This document shows, in pieces, positions 1 to 6,405 of a stretch of DNA of 21,662 nucleotides. The stretch is from Candidatus Pacearchaeota archaeon (GTDB taxonomy: Archaea; Nanobdellota; Nanobdellia; Pacearchaeales; GW2011-AR1): positions 1 through 21,662 of the forward strand of contig JADHVH010000008.1 of NCBI GenBank assembly GCA_016784085.1, read 5' to 3'. Position numbers and translations under genes: made by a program. The notes under the pieces are model-generated. The model was not told where the DNA came from. It worked only from the letters and a program-made list of their open reading frames with translations, and searched no databases. How positions within the stretch are numbered: the first letter of the stretch is position 1; each line of letters starts with the position of its first letter.

Positions 1-125
1 ATTTCTACTTCATCTATTGCTAAAACAGGTATTTGGTTTACTTGTCTTCTAATTGCATTTAATAAAGCCTCACCTGTTTCAGTGGTGAACTTCAAAATAT
101 TGTCTTTTTTTGTTATGGTTTTCAT
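1..125 (-). CDS. rpoD: RNA polymerase subunit D (Rpb3/RpoA-like), N-terminal fragment
   Basis: The gene starts at ATG (125) and runs out of the left edge, so only about 41 residues are visible. They include NAIRRQVNQIPVLAIDEVE, the conserved N-terminal dimerisation segment of archaeal subunit D / eukaryotic Rpb3. This subunit pairs with subunit L (Rpb11) to form the assembly platform of RNA polymerase. It lies 24 nt after the uS11 stop, matching the classical archaeal order S13-S4-S11-rpoD, and is probably cotranscribed with them. The rest of the protein, including any Fe-S domain, cannot be seen. Confidence 0.85.
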   Translation of the reverse strand, partial: MKTITKKDNILKFTTETGEALLNAIRRQVNQIPVLAIDEVE

Positions 126-149
126 CTTAAAAATAATAATTGTGGTTAT

Positions 150-680
150 TTAAACTCTTCTTCCTCTTCTTCCTCCTTTCTTCTTTGGCCCTCCACGAGG
201 AACTCTGGTTGTATCTAAAATATTTAATATTCTAAATCCTTCTCTAGATAAACTTTTTATGATTGCTTGAGCACCAGGCCCGGGAGCAGGATTTCCTGTT
301 TTAGCTCTAATTCTAACATATAATGATTTTATTCCTAAATCTTTAATTTCTTCAGAAATTCTTTTTGCAATAAACATTGCTATTGTGGGGTTTGCTTTAA
401 GTCTACTATGTTTAGTTACCATTCCTCCTGTAACTTTAGAAATTGTTCTTCCAGACATATCTGTAACATGTGCAAGAGTGTTATTGAATGAAGTGTAAAT
501 GTGCATTATCGCTTCTACTTCTTTTTTCTTTTTTTCCTTCTTTTTTTCTTTTGTTTCTTTAGATTCTTCTTTAGGAGTTTCTTTATTTTCCGCTACTTTT
601 TCTTCAGAAATTTTTTCAATTTCTTTTATTTTTTCTTCTTTCTTTTCTTCAACTTTTTCTTCTTTTATTTCTTTAGTCAT
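150..680 (-). CDS. rps11: 30S ribosomal protein uS11 (S11) with long charged N-terminal tail
   Basis: Residues ~58-176 are a full uS11: the start HIYTSFNNTLAHVTDMSG, the G-rich centre GNPAPGPGAQ and the basic end GGPKKKGGRRGRRV. uS11 binds 16S rRNA in the platform of the small subunit. Family members are about 130 residues; this one is 176 because of a Lys/Glu-rich N-terminal tail of about 57 residues. The tail nearly repeats the C-terminal tail of the upstream uS4 (see the repeat entries). The ATG overlaps the uS4 stop (ATGA), so translation is probably coupled. An internal ATG at the MHIYTS segment would give a conventional length, so the true start is less certain than the identity. Confidence 0.95.
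   Translation of the reverse strand: MTKEIKEEKVEEKKEEKIKEIEKISEEKVAENKETPKEESKETKEKKKEKKKKEVEAIMHIYTSFNNTLAHVTDMSGRTISKVTGGMVTKHSRLKANPTIAMFIAKRISEEIKDLGIKSLYVRIRAKTGNPAPGPGAQAIIKSLSREGFRILNILDTTRVPRGGPKKKGGRRGRRV
584..651 (-). repeat. Direct repeat copy 1, in uS11 N-terminal tail
   Basis: These 68 bp match 733-800 with a single mismatch (592 versus 741), at an offset of 149 bp. Here the copy lies inside uS11. A 19-bp stretch next to it (565-583) is also repeated at 687-705, but at an offset of 122, so copy 2 holds 27 extra bases. Both copies encode the same Lys/Glu peptide although they lie in different genes. Confidence 0.9.
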
Positions 681-1297
681 TTTTTATCTTCTTTAGGAGT
701 TTCTTTAGAAACTTCTTCTTTTATTTCTTTAGTATTTTCCTCTACTTTTTCTTCAGAAATTTTTTCAATTTCTTTTATTTTTTCTTCTTTCTTTTCTTCA
801 GAAGCTTCTTCAACTTCCTCTTCTTTCTTTGCTTTTACTTTTTTAGGAACGATTTTTATTTTTGAAGTAATTTTTCCCTCTAATGCAATTGGTACAATAA
901 ATGAAGGTTTGTTTACAATTTTTCCATCAACCAAAATTTTTCTATGAGTAATTAATTGTCTTGCATGTTTTGAGGAATATGCTAATTTTTTAGAAACTAC
1001 TAAAGTTTGTAATCTTCTTTTAAGATAATCTTCTTTACTTAAAGATAAAACTTCTGCAATAGATTTTACTTCAAAACCAATTTTATTTAATCTAGAAAAA
1101 AATTCTTTTTGTTCTTTTTCTTCTGCAGGAATTAATTTTTTAGCTTTTTCCCTTATAGAATTGATTTTTGCATCTGCTTTCCAAATTTCTTTTTTATTTT
1201 TTAATCCAAATTCTTCTTTAATTATTGCTTCAGAATCGATTCGTTCTTTATCAAAAGGTCTTTTAGGTTTTGAATATGTTTTATGTTTTCTTTTCAT
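677..1297 (-). CDS. rps4: 30S ribosomal protein uS4 (S4) with Lys/Glu-rich C-terminal tail
   Basis: Archaeal uS4: basic N-terminus MKRKHKTYSKPKRPFDKER, then an S4 RNA-binding domain around residues 100-150 (RRLQTLVVSKKLAYSSKHAR, then HRKILVDGKIVNKPSF). It nucleates 30S assembly on 16S rRNA. After about residue 153 the protein continues with a ~50-residue low-complexity tail of Lys and Glu that is unusual for the family (archaeal S4 is usually about 180 aa; here 206). The tail carries the 18-residue stretch EKKEEKIKEIEKISEEKV, also present at the N-terminus of the next gene. The gene follows uS13 by 2 nt and overlaps uS11 by 4 nt. Confidence 0.95.
   Translation of the reverse strand: MKRKHKTYSKPKRPFDKERIDSEAIIKEEFGLKNKKEIWKADAKINSIREKAKKLIPAEEKEQKEFFSRLNKIGFEVKSIAEVLSLSKEDYLKRRLQTLVVSKKLAYSSKHARQLITHRKILVDGKIVNKPSFIVPIALEGKITSKIKIVPKKVKAKKEEEVEEASEEKKEEKIKEIEKISEEKVEENTKEIKEEVSKETPKEDKK
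733..800 (-). repeat. Direct repeat copy 2, in uS4 C-terminal tail
   Basis: This is the partner of 584-651 (67 of 68 bases identical). It encodes part of the C-terminal tail of uS4. Because 149 is not a multiple of three, the two copies are read in the two different frames of the overlapping genes, yet give the same peptide. Confidence 0.9.
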
Positions 1298-1299
1298 TT

Positions 1300-1773
1300 T
1301 TATTTGCTTTTCTTTTTAATACCTACTCCTTTACTTCTATTTCTTCTAAAATTACTTCTTGTTCTTTGACCTCTAGAAGGTAAACCACTCATATGCCTAT
1401 GACCCCTATAACTTTTAATTTTCTTTAATCTTTTAATATCAAATTCTTTTCTTAATTCTAAATCTTGGCCAACTAAATGTTTATCTTCACCTGTTTCAAA
1501 ATCAGCCCTTCTATTTAATAAATGGTTTGGAATTTTTGGATCTTTAATAAAATTAATTATTGTTTCAATTTCCTTATCTGTTAATTCCCCTATTTTTTTA
1601 TCTTTATTCAAGTTTAAAATTTTACAAATAGCATTAGATAGCCCCCAAGAAATTCCTTTTATTTTTGTTAGTCCAGGATATAGTCTTGTTTTTCCCTCTA
1701 TATCTTCAGACATAATTCTTACTATTCTTTCTTCACGTTTCTCAGTATTTTGTTTTTTAACTTGCTGTTCCAT
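1300..1773 (-). CDS. rps13: 30S ribosomal protein uS13 (S13)
   Basis: uS13 of the archaeal/eukaryotic (S18e) type. Visible are the helix-turn region YPGLTKIKGISWGLSNAICK, the segment NHLLNRRADFETGEDKHL and the rRNA-binding end SYRGHRHMSGLPSRGQRTRS with a basic tail. It sits in the head of the 30S subunit and contacts tRNA and the B1 bridge to the 50S. At 157 residues it is about the usual archaeal length. It lies 2 nt after DUF655 and 2 nt before uS4, in one tightly packed operon. Confidence 0.96.
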   Translation of the reverse strand: MEQQVKKQNTEKREERIVRIMSEDIEGKTRLYPGLTKIKGISWGLSNAICKILNLNKDKKIGELTDKEIETIINFIKDPKIPNHLLNRRADFETGEDKHLVGQDLELRKEFDIKRLKKIKSYRGHRHMSGLPSRGQRTRSNFRRNRSKGVGIKKKSK

Positions 1774-1775
1774 TT

Positions 1776-2312
1776 TTATTGCGTAAATAATTTATATCTT
1801 TCTTCTTCAATTAATTCATTTAATATTCTTTTTTCTATTGCAACTGCAGGATCTGGTAAGTTTTGAATTCTATTTTTCATATCTTTAAAAGATTTGAATT
1901 CTTCTTCTTTCCTTTGTTTTAGAATCTCATGCATATGCTTTTTACCTAATCCTGGAAGTAATTCTATTTGATGAATTCTTTTATTAATTGCTTCTGATTT
2001 ATTGAAAAACTCAATAAATTTTTCTTCTCTTTCCTGAACTATCTTGCTTATATACTCTTTTAAATGTTCCTTTGCAGGTTCAGTTAATTTTTCCTTGTTA
2101 AGACGTCCAAGAATATAATAGATCTGTTCTCTTTTTCCTTCTCCAATATAGACTTTTTCTCCTGCTTGAAGGGATACGTCTCTTCTAGGGACTAATTCTA
2201 AAAGAGTTAAATTTGTCTCTCCTACTGCTTGAGCAAGAGGCATCATTTTCTTTTCTAAAGGATAACCGTTTGGTAAATATTCCAGTATAATTGCATTTTC
2301 TTCTTTTCCCAT
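1776..2312 (-). CDS. DUF655 family protein with helix-hairpin-helix motif
   Basis: Archaeal DUF655 protein, 178 aa. The N-terminal half looks like an OB/S1-like beta fold (GEKVYIGEGKREQIYYILGR at about 51-70). The C-terminal half has a helix-hairpin-helix, ELLPGLGKKHMHEIL (about 117-131), a non-specific nucleic-acid binding motif. The family is almost confined to archaea and commonly sits, as here, between rpoF and S13, so a role in RNA or translation is likely. No enzymatic function is established that I know of. It is 5 nt after rpoF and 2 nt before uS13, so it is clearly cotranscribed. Confidence 0.9.
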   Translation of the reverse strand: MGKEENAIILEYLPNGYPLEKKMMPLAQAVGETNLTLLELVPRRDVSLQAGEKVYIGEGKREQIYYILGRLNKEKLTEPAKEHLKEYISKIVQEREEKFIEFFNKSEAINKRIHQIELLPGLGKKHMHEILKQRKEEEFKSFKDMKNRIQNLPDPAVAIEKRILNELIEEERYKLFTQ

Positions 2313-2317
2313 TTTCC

Positions 2318-2617
2318 TTATATATGTTTTTTAATTGCATCTAATAATTTTTTTGTTTCTTCCTCATCTAGACTAACATCTGAGAAAATTTTATTTATTG
2401 TTTCTTCATCTTCTGGCAAAATATCTATTATTTTACTTATATGTTTATCATTTGCTTTGATTAAATTTAATCCTTCTAATTCTTTTCTTAAATCCTTTGC
2501 TTGTTTTGGATTTAGTTTAACAAATTTTTTGATAAATGCAGGCATATCTCTTTCTTCTGTTTTTTGAACATATTCTGCAGCTTCAGACATACTTATTGAT
2601 TTCATATCTTTTATCAT
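2318..2617 (-). CDS. rpoF: RNA polymerase subunit F (Rpb4)
   Basis: A 99-aa, helix-rich archaeal RpoF/Rpb4, which pairs with RpoE/Rpb7 to form the stalk of RNA polymerase. Recognised from the N-terminus SMSEAAEYVQKTEERDMPAF and the HRDC-like C-terminal half with INDILPEDEE-type text (IIDILPEDEETINKIFSDVS). The position between eL21 and DUF655 is the standard archaeal arrangement. It starts 1 nt after the eL21 stop. Confidence 0.92.
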   Translation of the reverse strand: MIKDMKSISMSEAAEYVQKTEERDMPAFIKKFVKLNPKQAKDLRKELEGLNLIKANDKHISKIIDILPEDEETINKIFSDVSLDEEETKKLLDAIKKHI

Positions 2618-2618
2618 T

Positions 2619-2879
2619 TTATTTTAAAACTTTTATTTTTTTTAAATGTATTGGGGCAATTAAATATTCTTTTTCTTTATTTTGATCTTTGATCATAACA
2701 AGGTAGGATCTTCCTCTTTTTCCCTTCACAACACCTGTTCTTCCCTGAATCCTCTTCGGAAATTTAGGTTGTAAGGAAATTTCTTTTGACACTGCAATTG
2801 TATCTCCTTCCTTAAATTTTTGAAAATACCTACTAAGAGAAAGCTTTCCTCTAGTTCTAATCTTTTTTCTTCTAACCAT
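2619..2879 (-). CDS. rpl21e: 50S ribosomal protein eL21
   Basis: 86-aa eL21 with SH3-like beta-barrel text: the GDTIAVSKE segment, PKRIQGRTGVVKGKRGRSY and the C-terminal LIAPIHLKKIK. It belongs to the archaeal/eukaryotic large subunit. Slightly short for the family (about 95-100 aa), mainly at the N-terminus. It is the first unambiguous ribosomal gene of the minus-strand operon; the zinc-ribbon gene lies 37 nt upstream and may share the transcript. Confidence 0.94.
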   Translation of the reverse strand: MVRRKKIRTRGKLSLSRYFQKFKEGDTIAVSKEISLQPKFPKRIQGRTGVVKGKRGRSYLVMIKDQNKEKEYLIAPIHLKKIKVLK

Positions 2880-2916
2880 AAATTATTCAGAAATAATCTC
2901 TTTAAAAAACTATCTT

Positions 2917-3144
2917 TTAATAGAATCTTGGGCCTTCAAAAGGGGGTGTTTCTTGTTTTGGCTCTAAGGCCTTTTCAGGAGCAGGAGTATGGCATAAATC
3001 CCCATTATCTCTTGCAGTTTCCATGTTTTTGACTATTTCTCTAAACATTTTTTCGCCCCAAACTCCAACACCACATCTTTCACAAAAATCAATTACACTT
3101 TCAGAAGATACTTCTGATTTACAATAAATACATTTCTTTGTCAT
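2917..3144 (-). CDS. Small zinc-ribbon protein, function unknown
   Basis: 75 aa. Two CxxC knuckles (C5/C8 and C21/C24) form a treble-clef or ribbon-type zinc site in the first 25 residues. A short helix with a Met/Arg-rich segment follows, then a Pro-rich tail ending in FEGPRFY. I do not recognise a named family. It is divergent from rpoN and just upstream of eL21, which suggests a housekeeping role connected with transcription or translation; this rests on context only. A purine-rich AGAGGAA stretch precedes the ATG and may act as a weak Shine-Dalgarno sequence. Confidence 0.75.
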   Translation of the reverse strand: MTKKCIYCKSEVSSESVIDFCERCGVGVWGEKMFREIVKNMETARDNGDLCHTPAPEKALEPKQETPPFEGPRFY

Positions 3145-3297
3145 TTTCCTCTTTTTTAAGTTTAAAATTTAATAAATCACTTTTAGTTTTTAAATTTTTG
3201 TACAATTTTGAAAGTTACAGTCTCTTTACAAAAATAAGTTAATTTTGTTTTTTGAATCCATAGTAAGTTTTAAAAACTAAAAGAAAGAAGTATTATT

Positions 3298-3495
3298 ATG
3301 ATAATACCTGTTAGATGTTTTTCTTGTGGAAAACCTATTGGCCATCTTTGGGAAGAATTTAAACAAAGAACAGATGATGGAGAAGATTCTAAAAAAGTTC
3401 TTGATGAGCTTGGCTTAGAAAAATATTGTTGTAGAGCTATGTTTTTAGGCCAAACAGATCTTGTAAAATTAACAGGGAAATTTAAGAAATCTTAA
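3298..3495 (+). CDS. rpoN: RNA polymerase subunit N (Rpb10)
   Basis: 65-aa zinc subunit of archaeal RNA polymerase that contacts subunits D and L. The zinc ligands are C7 and C10 ([10 protein letters not shown]) and C44-C45 (YCCRAMFLG), the atypical CX2C...CC signature of Rpb10. The usual RYCCRRM is here KYCCRAM, so one conserved Arg is replaced. The ATG lies about 25 nt after a TATA-like box (around 3267-3278), suggesting a leaderless transcript. In most archaea rpoN follows uS9; here uS9 is 2.5 kb away and on its own promoter. Confidence 0.95.
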   Translation: MIIPVRCFSCGKPIGHLWEEFKQRTDDGEDSKKVLDELGLEKYCCRAMFLGQTDLVKLTGKFKKS

Positions 3496-3756
3496 TTATT
3501 TAATTTTCCATCTAGATTTTTTATCACAATTCTCACAGGTTATTCTTAATTTATCATTCTTTATCCTAATGCTTGGTTCAACATGAGGGTTATCACAATG
3601 CTTGCAAAAAGTTTTTCTTAGTTCTTTTAAGGGTATTTTTTTATTCATTGCTAATCTTCTAATTTTTTTTATCTCTTTTGGATTTTTATTAAGAATGTCT
3701 TTAAAAAATTCATGGATTTCATTTTCAGCTTCTTTTTTAGATATTTTTTTATTCAT
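3496..3756 (-). CDS. rnp4: Ribonuclease P protein component 4-like (Rpp21/Rpr2)
   Basis: 86 aa. The pattern is that of Rpp21: an N-terminal helical part ending in IRRLAMNKKIPLKELRKTFC, then a zinc ribbon with C51/C54 and C74/C77 (FCKHC, ITCENCDKKSRW). Rpp21 binds Rpp29 and the specificity domain of RNase P RNA in tRNA 5' processing. It is short for archaeal Rpp21 (usually 100-120 aa); the first helix is abbreviated. A different zinc-ribbon RNA-binding protein is the main alternative. Its stop abuts that of rpoN, so the two genes converge with no gap. Confidence 0.75.
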   Translation of the reverse strand: MNKKISKKEAENEIHEFFKDILNKNPKEIKKIRRLAMNKKIPLKELRKTFCKHCDNPHVEPSIRIKNDKLRITCENCDKKSRWKIK

Positions 3757-3790
3757 AGTATAATTTAGAATTAATAATTTATAAGAATAT

Positions 3791-3911
3791 GGTTGAAGAC
3801 AGCTTGAAGGTTTGGCGTCTGTTCGGACACTACTGCCATCAACATAGAAAGCTTAACTTCTGTGTTCGGAAAGAGAACAGGTGTTTCCAATCTATTATGG
3901 CCGTCTTCAAT
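3791..3911 (-). rRNA. rrf: 5S ribosomal RNA
   Basis: On the minus strand the sequence contains the diagnostic 5S loop text TTCCGAACACAGAAGTTAAG and a terminal helix, TTGAAGAC (3910-3903) with GTCTTCAA (3800-3793), giving about 118-120 nt. A TATA-like CTTTAAAAAG near 3930-3939 on the same strand would place the start at about 3910. The gene stands alone, not linked to 16S or 23S in this window, as in several archaeal groups. Confidence 0.93.
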
Positions 3912-4052
3912 ATTGGATAAAGTTTATGCTTTTTAAAGATTTCTAATCTAAGTTTTATCTTTGGATGCAAGAGGGAGTGTATTTTTCTCTTATTTTGTAG
4001 TTTCTTCCTGGTGAATAATCATGCTTATATATTGCTTTGACATCTAATAACT

Positions 4053-4135
4053 AGGTGAGGCCGGAGTAATCGGCGTCAGGATTACTTAGGTGATTCGTTG
4101 GGATTTATCCCCGCCGGCTTGTACGGCCTTTTCCT
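4053..4135 (+). ncRNA. Unassigned structured small RNA, three-way junction
   Basis: A GC-rich island in AT-rich DNA with its own archaeal signals: a TATA-like box CTTATATATT at 4024-4033, predicted start about 25 nt later, and a T-rich end after 4129. The fold is visible by eye. The closing stem is GCCGG (4060-4064) with CCGGC (4114-4118). Hairpin 1 is AGTAATC/GATTACT (4065-4071, 4080-4086) with loop GGCGTCAG. Hairpin 2 is GGGA/TCCC (4100-4103, 4108-4111). The layout and the loop text resemble the 5' (Alu) domain of archaeal SRP RNA, but no S domain follows before tRNA-Leu. No reading frame fits. Identity unproven. Confidence 0.6.
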
Positions 4136-4177
4136 ATTTCTAAAGATTTTTATATTCAATATTTGTTCTAATTTTAG

Positions 4178-4260
4178 GCAGGTGTGCCGGAGCGGTCAAA
4201 CGGGATAGACTCAAAATCTATTGGCTTAGTGCCTACGAAGGTTCGAACCCTTTCACCTGC
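4178..4260 (+). tRNA. tRNA-Leu (CAA)
   Basis: Acceptor stem GCAGGTG (4178-4184) pairs with CACCTGC (4254-4260). The anticodon arm is ATAGA-CTCAAAA-TCTAT with anticodon CAA, reading TTG. The long variable arm is that of class II tRNA-Leu. The T arm contains GGTTCGAACCC. The CCA end is not encoded. A TATA-like box lies at about 4148-4156. An open reading frame that starts at GTG 4184 inside this tRNA is not the real start of the next gene. Confidence 0.95.
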
Positions 4261-4279
4261 ATTTAATAATATTATTAAA

Positions 4280-5143
4280 ATGAAAACAGTAGCAACACAT
4301 AATGGAAGCTTTCATGCAGATGAAGTTTTTGCAATTGCAATTTTAAAATTAATTTATCCTAAAATAAAAATTATTCGGACCAGAGACTCTAAACAATATT
4401 CAAAAGCAGATATTTTAGTAGATATAGGATTGAAATATGATCCTAAAAAAAATTATTTTGATCATCATCAAAAACAAGGGGCTGGAAAAAGAAAAAATAA
4501 AGTGCCCTATTCTTCTGCAGGATTAATTTGGAAACATTTTGCTCATAAAATAACTAAAGAAAGAGAAATATTTGAAAGAATAGATAGTAGAATAATTCAA
4601 TCTGTGGATGTTGAAGATAATGGCATCCAAATTACCTGTCCGGTAGGAAATTTTACACCCTATACTATTAATGCAGTTATTGCAACCTTTAGACTTTCTA
4701 CAAAAAATGAAAAATTTGATATTCCTTTTAATAAGGCTGTTAATTTTGCAAAAGAATTATTACAAAGAGAAATTTCTTATTTAAAACAGGCAATTAAAGA
4801 AAGAGAAATTGTTGAAAAATTAATTAAAAAATCTTCTAACAAAGAATATCTTGTTCTTCCTAAAAAATATTCATGGCAAATTGCAGCAGATAATCATCAA
4901 AAATTAAAATTTGTTATTTATCCCTATTCTAAAGACATGTGGGCAGCTAAAGCAGTTACAAAAAAAGGTTCTATTTTTGAAAATAAAAAATTATTTCCTG
5001 CTAAATGGGCTGGACTTAAAAAAGAAGAATTGGAAAAGGAAACAAATGTAAGTGGTGCTGAATTTTGTCATAACAAAAGATTTGTTATTTTTGCTAAATC
5101 AAAAAAAGCCATAATTGAATTGGTAAATTTATCTTTAAAATAA
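4280..5143 (+). CDS. MYG1/GAMP family DHH-type metal-dependent protein (UPF0160)
   Basis: 287 aa. N-terminal text ATHNGSFHADEVFAIAIL with H7, H12 and D14, then D48 (ILVDIG) and D61-H62-H63 (FDHHQ): the metal-binding motifs of the MYG1 family in the DHH phosphoesterase superfamily. Human MYG1 has been described as a 3'-5' RNA exonuclease; in archaea the role is unknown. The C-terminal half has family text such as the segment around SWQIAADN and MWAAKAV. Length is normal (about 290-340 aa). I chose ATG 4280, 20 nt after the tRNA end, because the longer frame would start inside the tRNA. It may be transcribed with the tRNA. Confidence 0.85.
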   Translation: MKTVATHNGSFHADEVFAIAILKLIYPKIKIIRTRDSKQYSKADILVDIGLKYDPKKNYFDHHQKQGAGKRKNKVPYSSAGLIWKHFAHKITKEREIFERIDSRIIQSVDVEDNGIQITCPVGNFTPYTINAVIATFRLSTKNEKFDIPFNKAVNFAKELLQREISYLKQAIKEREIVEKLIKKSSNKEYLVLPKKYSWQIAADNHQKLKFVIYPYSKDMWAAKAVTKKGSIFENKKLFPAKWAGLKKEELEKETNVSGAEFCHNKRFVIFAKSKKAIIELVNLSLK

Positions 5144-5155
5144 TAAACAGAACAC

Positions 5156-5237
5156 TTATAAAGTAAAAAAATCTTCAAATTTCACCTGCGAGTTAATCGC
5201 GTTAGCAGGAGAATATTATTTCTCCTGAAAAAATACA
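5156..5237 (+). promoter_or_regulatory. eL18 operon promoter and two-hairpin leader
   Basis: A TATA-like TTATAAAG at 5157-5164 puts the start at about 5183, giving a ~55-nt leader, unlike most genes here. Hairpin A: CCTGC (5185-5189) with GCAGG (5205-5209), or the inner GCGA/TCGC. Hairpin B: an 8-bp perfect stem CAGGAGAA (5206-5213) with TTCTCCTG (5220-5227) and a 6-nt loop. A and B share 5206-5209, so they exclude each other. No Shine-Dalgarno sequence lies close to the ATG. The structures are seen; regulation is inferred. Confidence 0.6.
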
Positions 5238-5606
5238 ATGAAATCAAAAACAAAAATTGATCAACAATTGAAAAAAAAGAATAATCCCGAATTAGTTCAA
5301 ACAATAATTGCTGCAAAAAAACAAAAAGGATGGTTAGAAATTGCAGCTATTCTTTCAGGATCTAGAAGAAATAAAATTGCTTTTAATTTAAATGAAATAA
5401 ATAAAAAGGCAAAAGATGGAGAAACAATTGTTGTTCCAGGAAAAATTCTTTCTCTAGGAAAAATAGATAAGAAAATAAAGCTTGTTGCCATTGATTTTTC
5501 AGAAAAGGCAAAAGATAATCTAGCTAAAGATAAAATTGAGACTTTGATTATCTTAGAAGAAATTAAAAAAAATCCTAGTGCAAAAGGTGTGAAAATAATA
5601 AAATGA
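5238..5606 (+). CDS. rpl18e: 50S ribosomal protein eL18
   Basis: 122-aa archaeal eL18 (family of L18e/L15): the segments PELVQTIIAAKKQKGWLEIAA, FNLNEINKKAKDGETIVVPG, then ILSLGKIDKKIKLVAIDFSE and the end NPSAKGVKIIK. It is a large-subunit protein of archaea and eukaryotes. It heads a three-gene operon; its stop overlaps the uL13 start (ATGA). In most archaea eL18-uL13-uS9 follow rpoD directly; here they are separated from the S13-S4-S11-rpoD cluster and have their own leader. Confidence 0.95.
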   Translation: MKSKTKIDQQLKKKNNPELVQTIIAAKKQKGWLEIAAILSGSRRNKIAFNLNEINKKAKDGETIVVPGKILSLGKIDKKIKLVAIDFSEKAKDNLAKDKIETLIILEEIKKNPSAKGVKIIK

Positions 5607-5995
5607 AAATAATTGATGGAAAAGATGTTGTTATGGGGAGATTGGCTAGTTATGCTGCTAAAGAATCATTAAAGGGAGAAGAAATTGTTGTTGTTAATTG
5701 CAATGAGGTTATAATTACTGGCAGTAAAAAAAATATTGAAGAAAAATTTAAGGGTTCAAGGGATCGAGTTGGAAGTAGCCAAAAAGGACCTAAGATAATT
5801 AGAAATAGTGAAAGAATTGTAAAAAGAGCCATAAGAGGTATGTTACCAAATCATAGGTTTGGAAGAGGAAGAGATGCTTTTAAAAAAATAAAATGTTATA
5901 ATAAGGTTCCTAAGGAATTTGAAGAGGCTAAAAAAATCTCTATGAATAAAAGTCAAACAAGTAAATTTATTTATGTTAACCATTTATCAAGATGA
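5603..5995 (+). CDS. rpl13: 50S ribosomal protein uL13
   Basis: 130 aa. Start MKIIDGKDVVMGRLASYAAK, then IVVVNCNEVIITGSK and the conserved RAIRGMLPNHRFGRGRDAFK: the uL13 fold of archaeal type. An assembly protein of the 50S subunit. Slightly shorter than most archaeal homologues (140-155 aa). It overlaps both neighbours by 4 nt (ATGA junctions), so the whole operon is probably translated by coupling. Confidence 0.96.
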   Translation: MKIIDGKDVVMGRLASYAAKESLKGEEIVVVNCNEVIITGSKKNIEEKFKGSRDRVGSSQKGPKIIRNSERIVKRAIRGMLPNHRFGRGRDAFKKIKCYNKVPKEFEEAKKISMNKSQTSKFIYVNHLSR

Positions 5996-6393
5996 AAAAA
6001 ATAATTGTTTCAGGAAAAAGAAAAACTGCCGTTGCAAGAGCTACAATTAATAGTGGTACTGGAAAAATTAATTTAAATAAAAAAGATTACAAAACATTAT
6101 ATCATTTAGATAAACTAAAAATAGAAGAACCATTAAAAATAGCCGAACATGTTTTGGGAAAATTAAATTTTGATGTTGAAATTACTGTTAAAGGTGGCGG
6201 AGAAAAAGGGCAGCTTGAGGCTGCAAGATTAGCTTTGGCAAAAGCTATTGTTAAATTTTCAGATTCAAAAGAATTAGAAGAAACCTATTTGACTTATGAT
6301 AGAAATCTTCTTATTGCAGATGTAAGAAGAAAAGAAACTTACAAACCAGGAGATAGTAAAGCTAGAAGTAAGAGGCAAAGTTCTAAGAGATAG
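5992..6393 (+). CDS. rps9: 30S ribosomal protein uS9
   Basis: 133 aa. The start IIVSGKRKTAVARATINSGTG, the centre VKGGGEKGQLEAARLALAKA and the end KARSKRQSSKR are typical of archaeal uS9, whose C-terminal tail reaches the P-site tRNA in the 30S head. Its ATG overlaps the uL13 stop. The usual follower, rpoN, is absent; a DUF4389 gene takes its place 12 nt downstream. Confidence 0.96.
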   Translation: MKKIIVSGKRKTAVARATINSGTGKINLNKKDYKTLYHLDKLKIEEPLKIAEHVLGKLNFDVEITVKGGGEKGQLEAARLALAKAIVKFSDSKELEETYLTYDRNLLIADVRRKETYKPGDSKARSKRQSSKR

Positions 6394-6405
6394 ATTAATA
6401 TTCAA

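Noticed and set aside
499..947. Plus-strand frames rich in Phe and Ser
   Set aside because: They are the reverse of the Lys/Glu tails of uS4 and uS11 and have no protein character of their own.
4184..4279. N-terminal extension of the MYG1-like gene from GTG 4184
   Set aside because: The extension lies within the tRNA-Leu gene and the family's N-terminus begins at ATG 4280.
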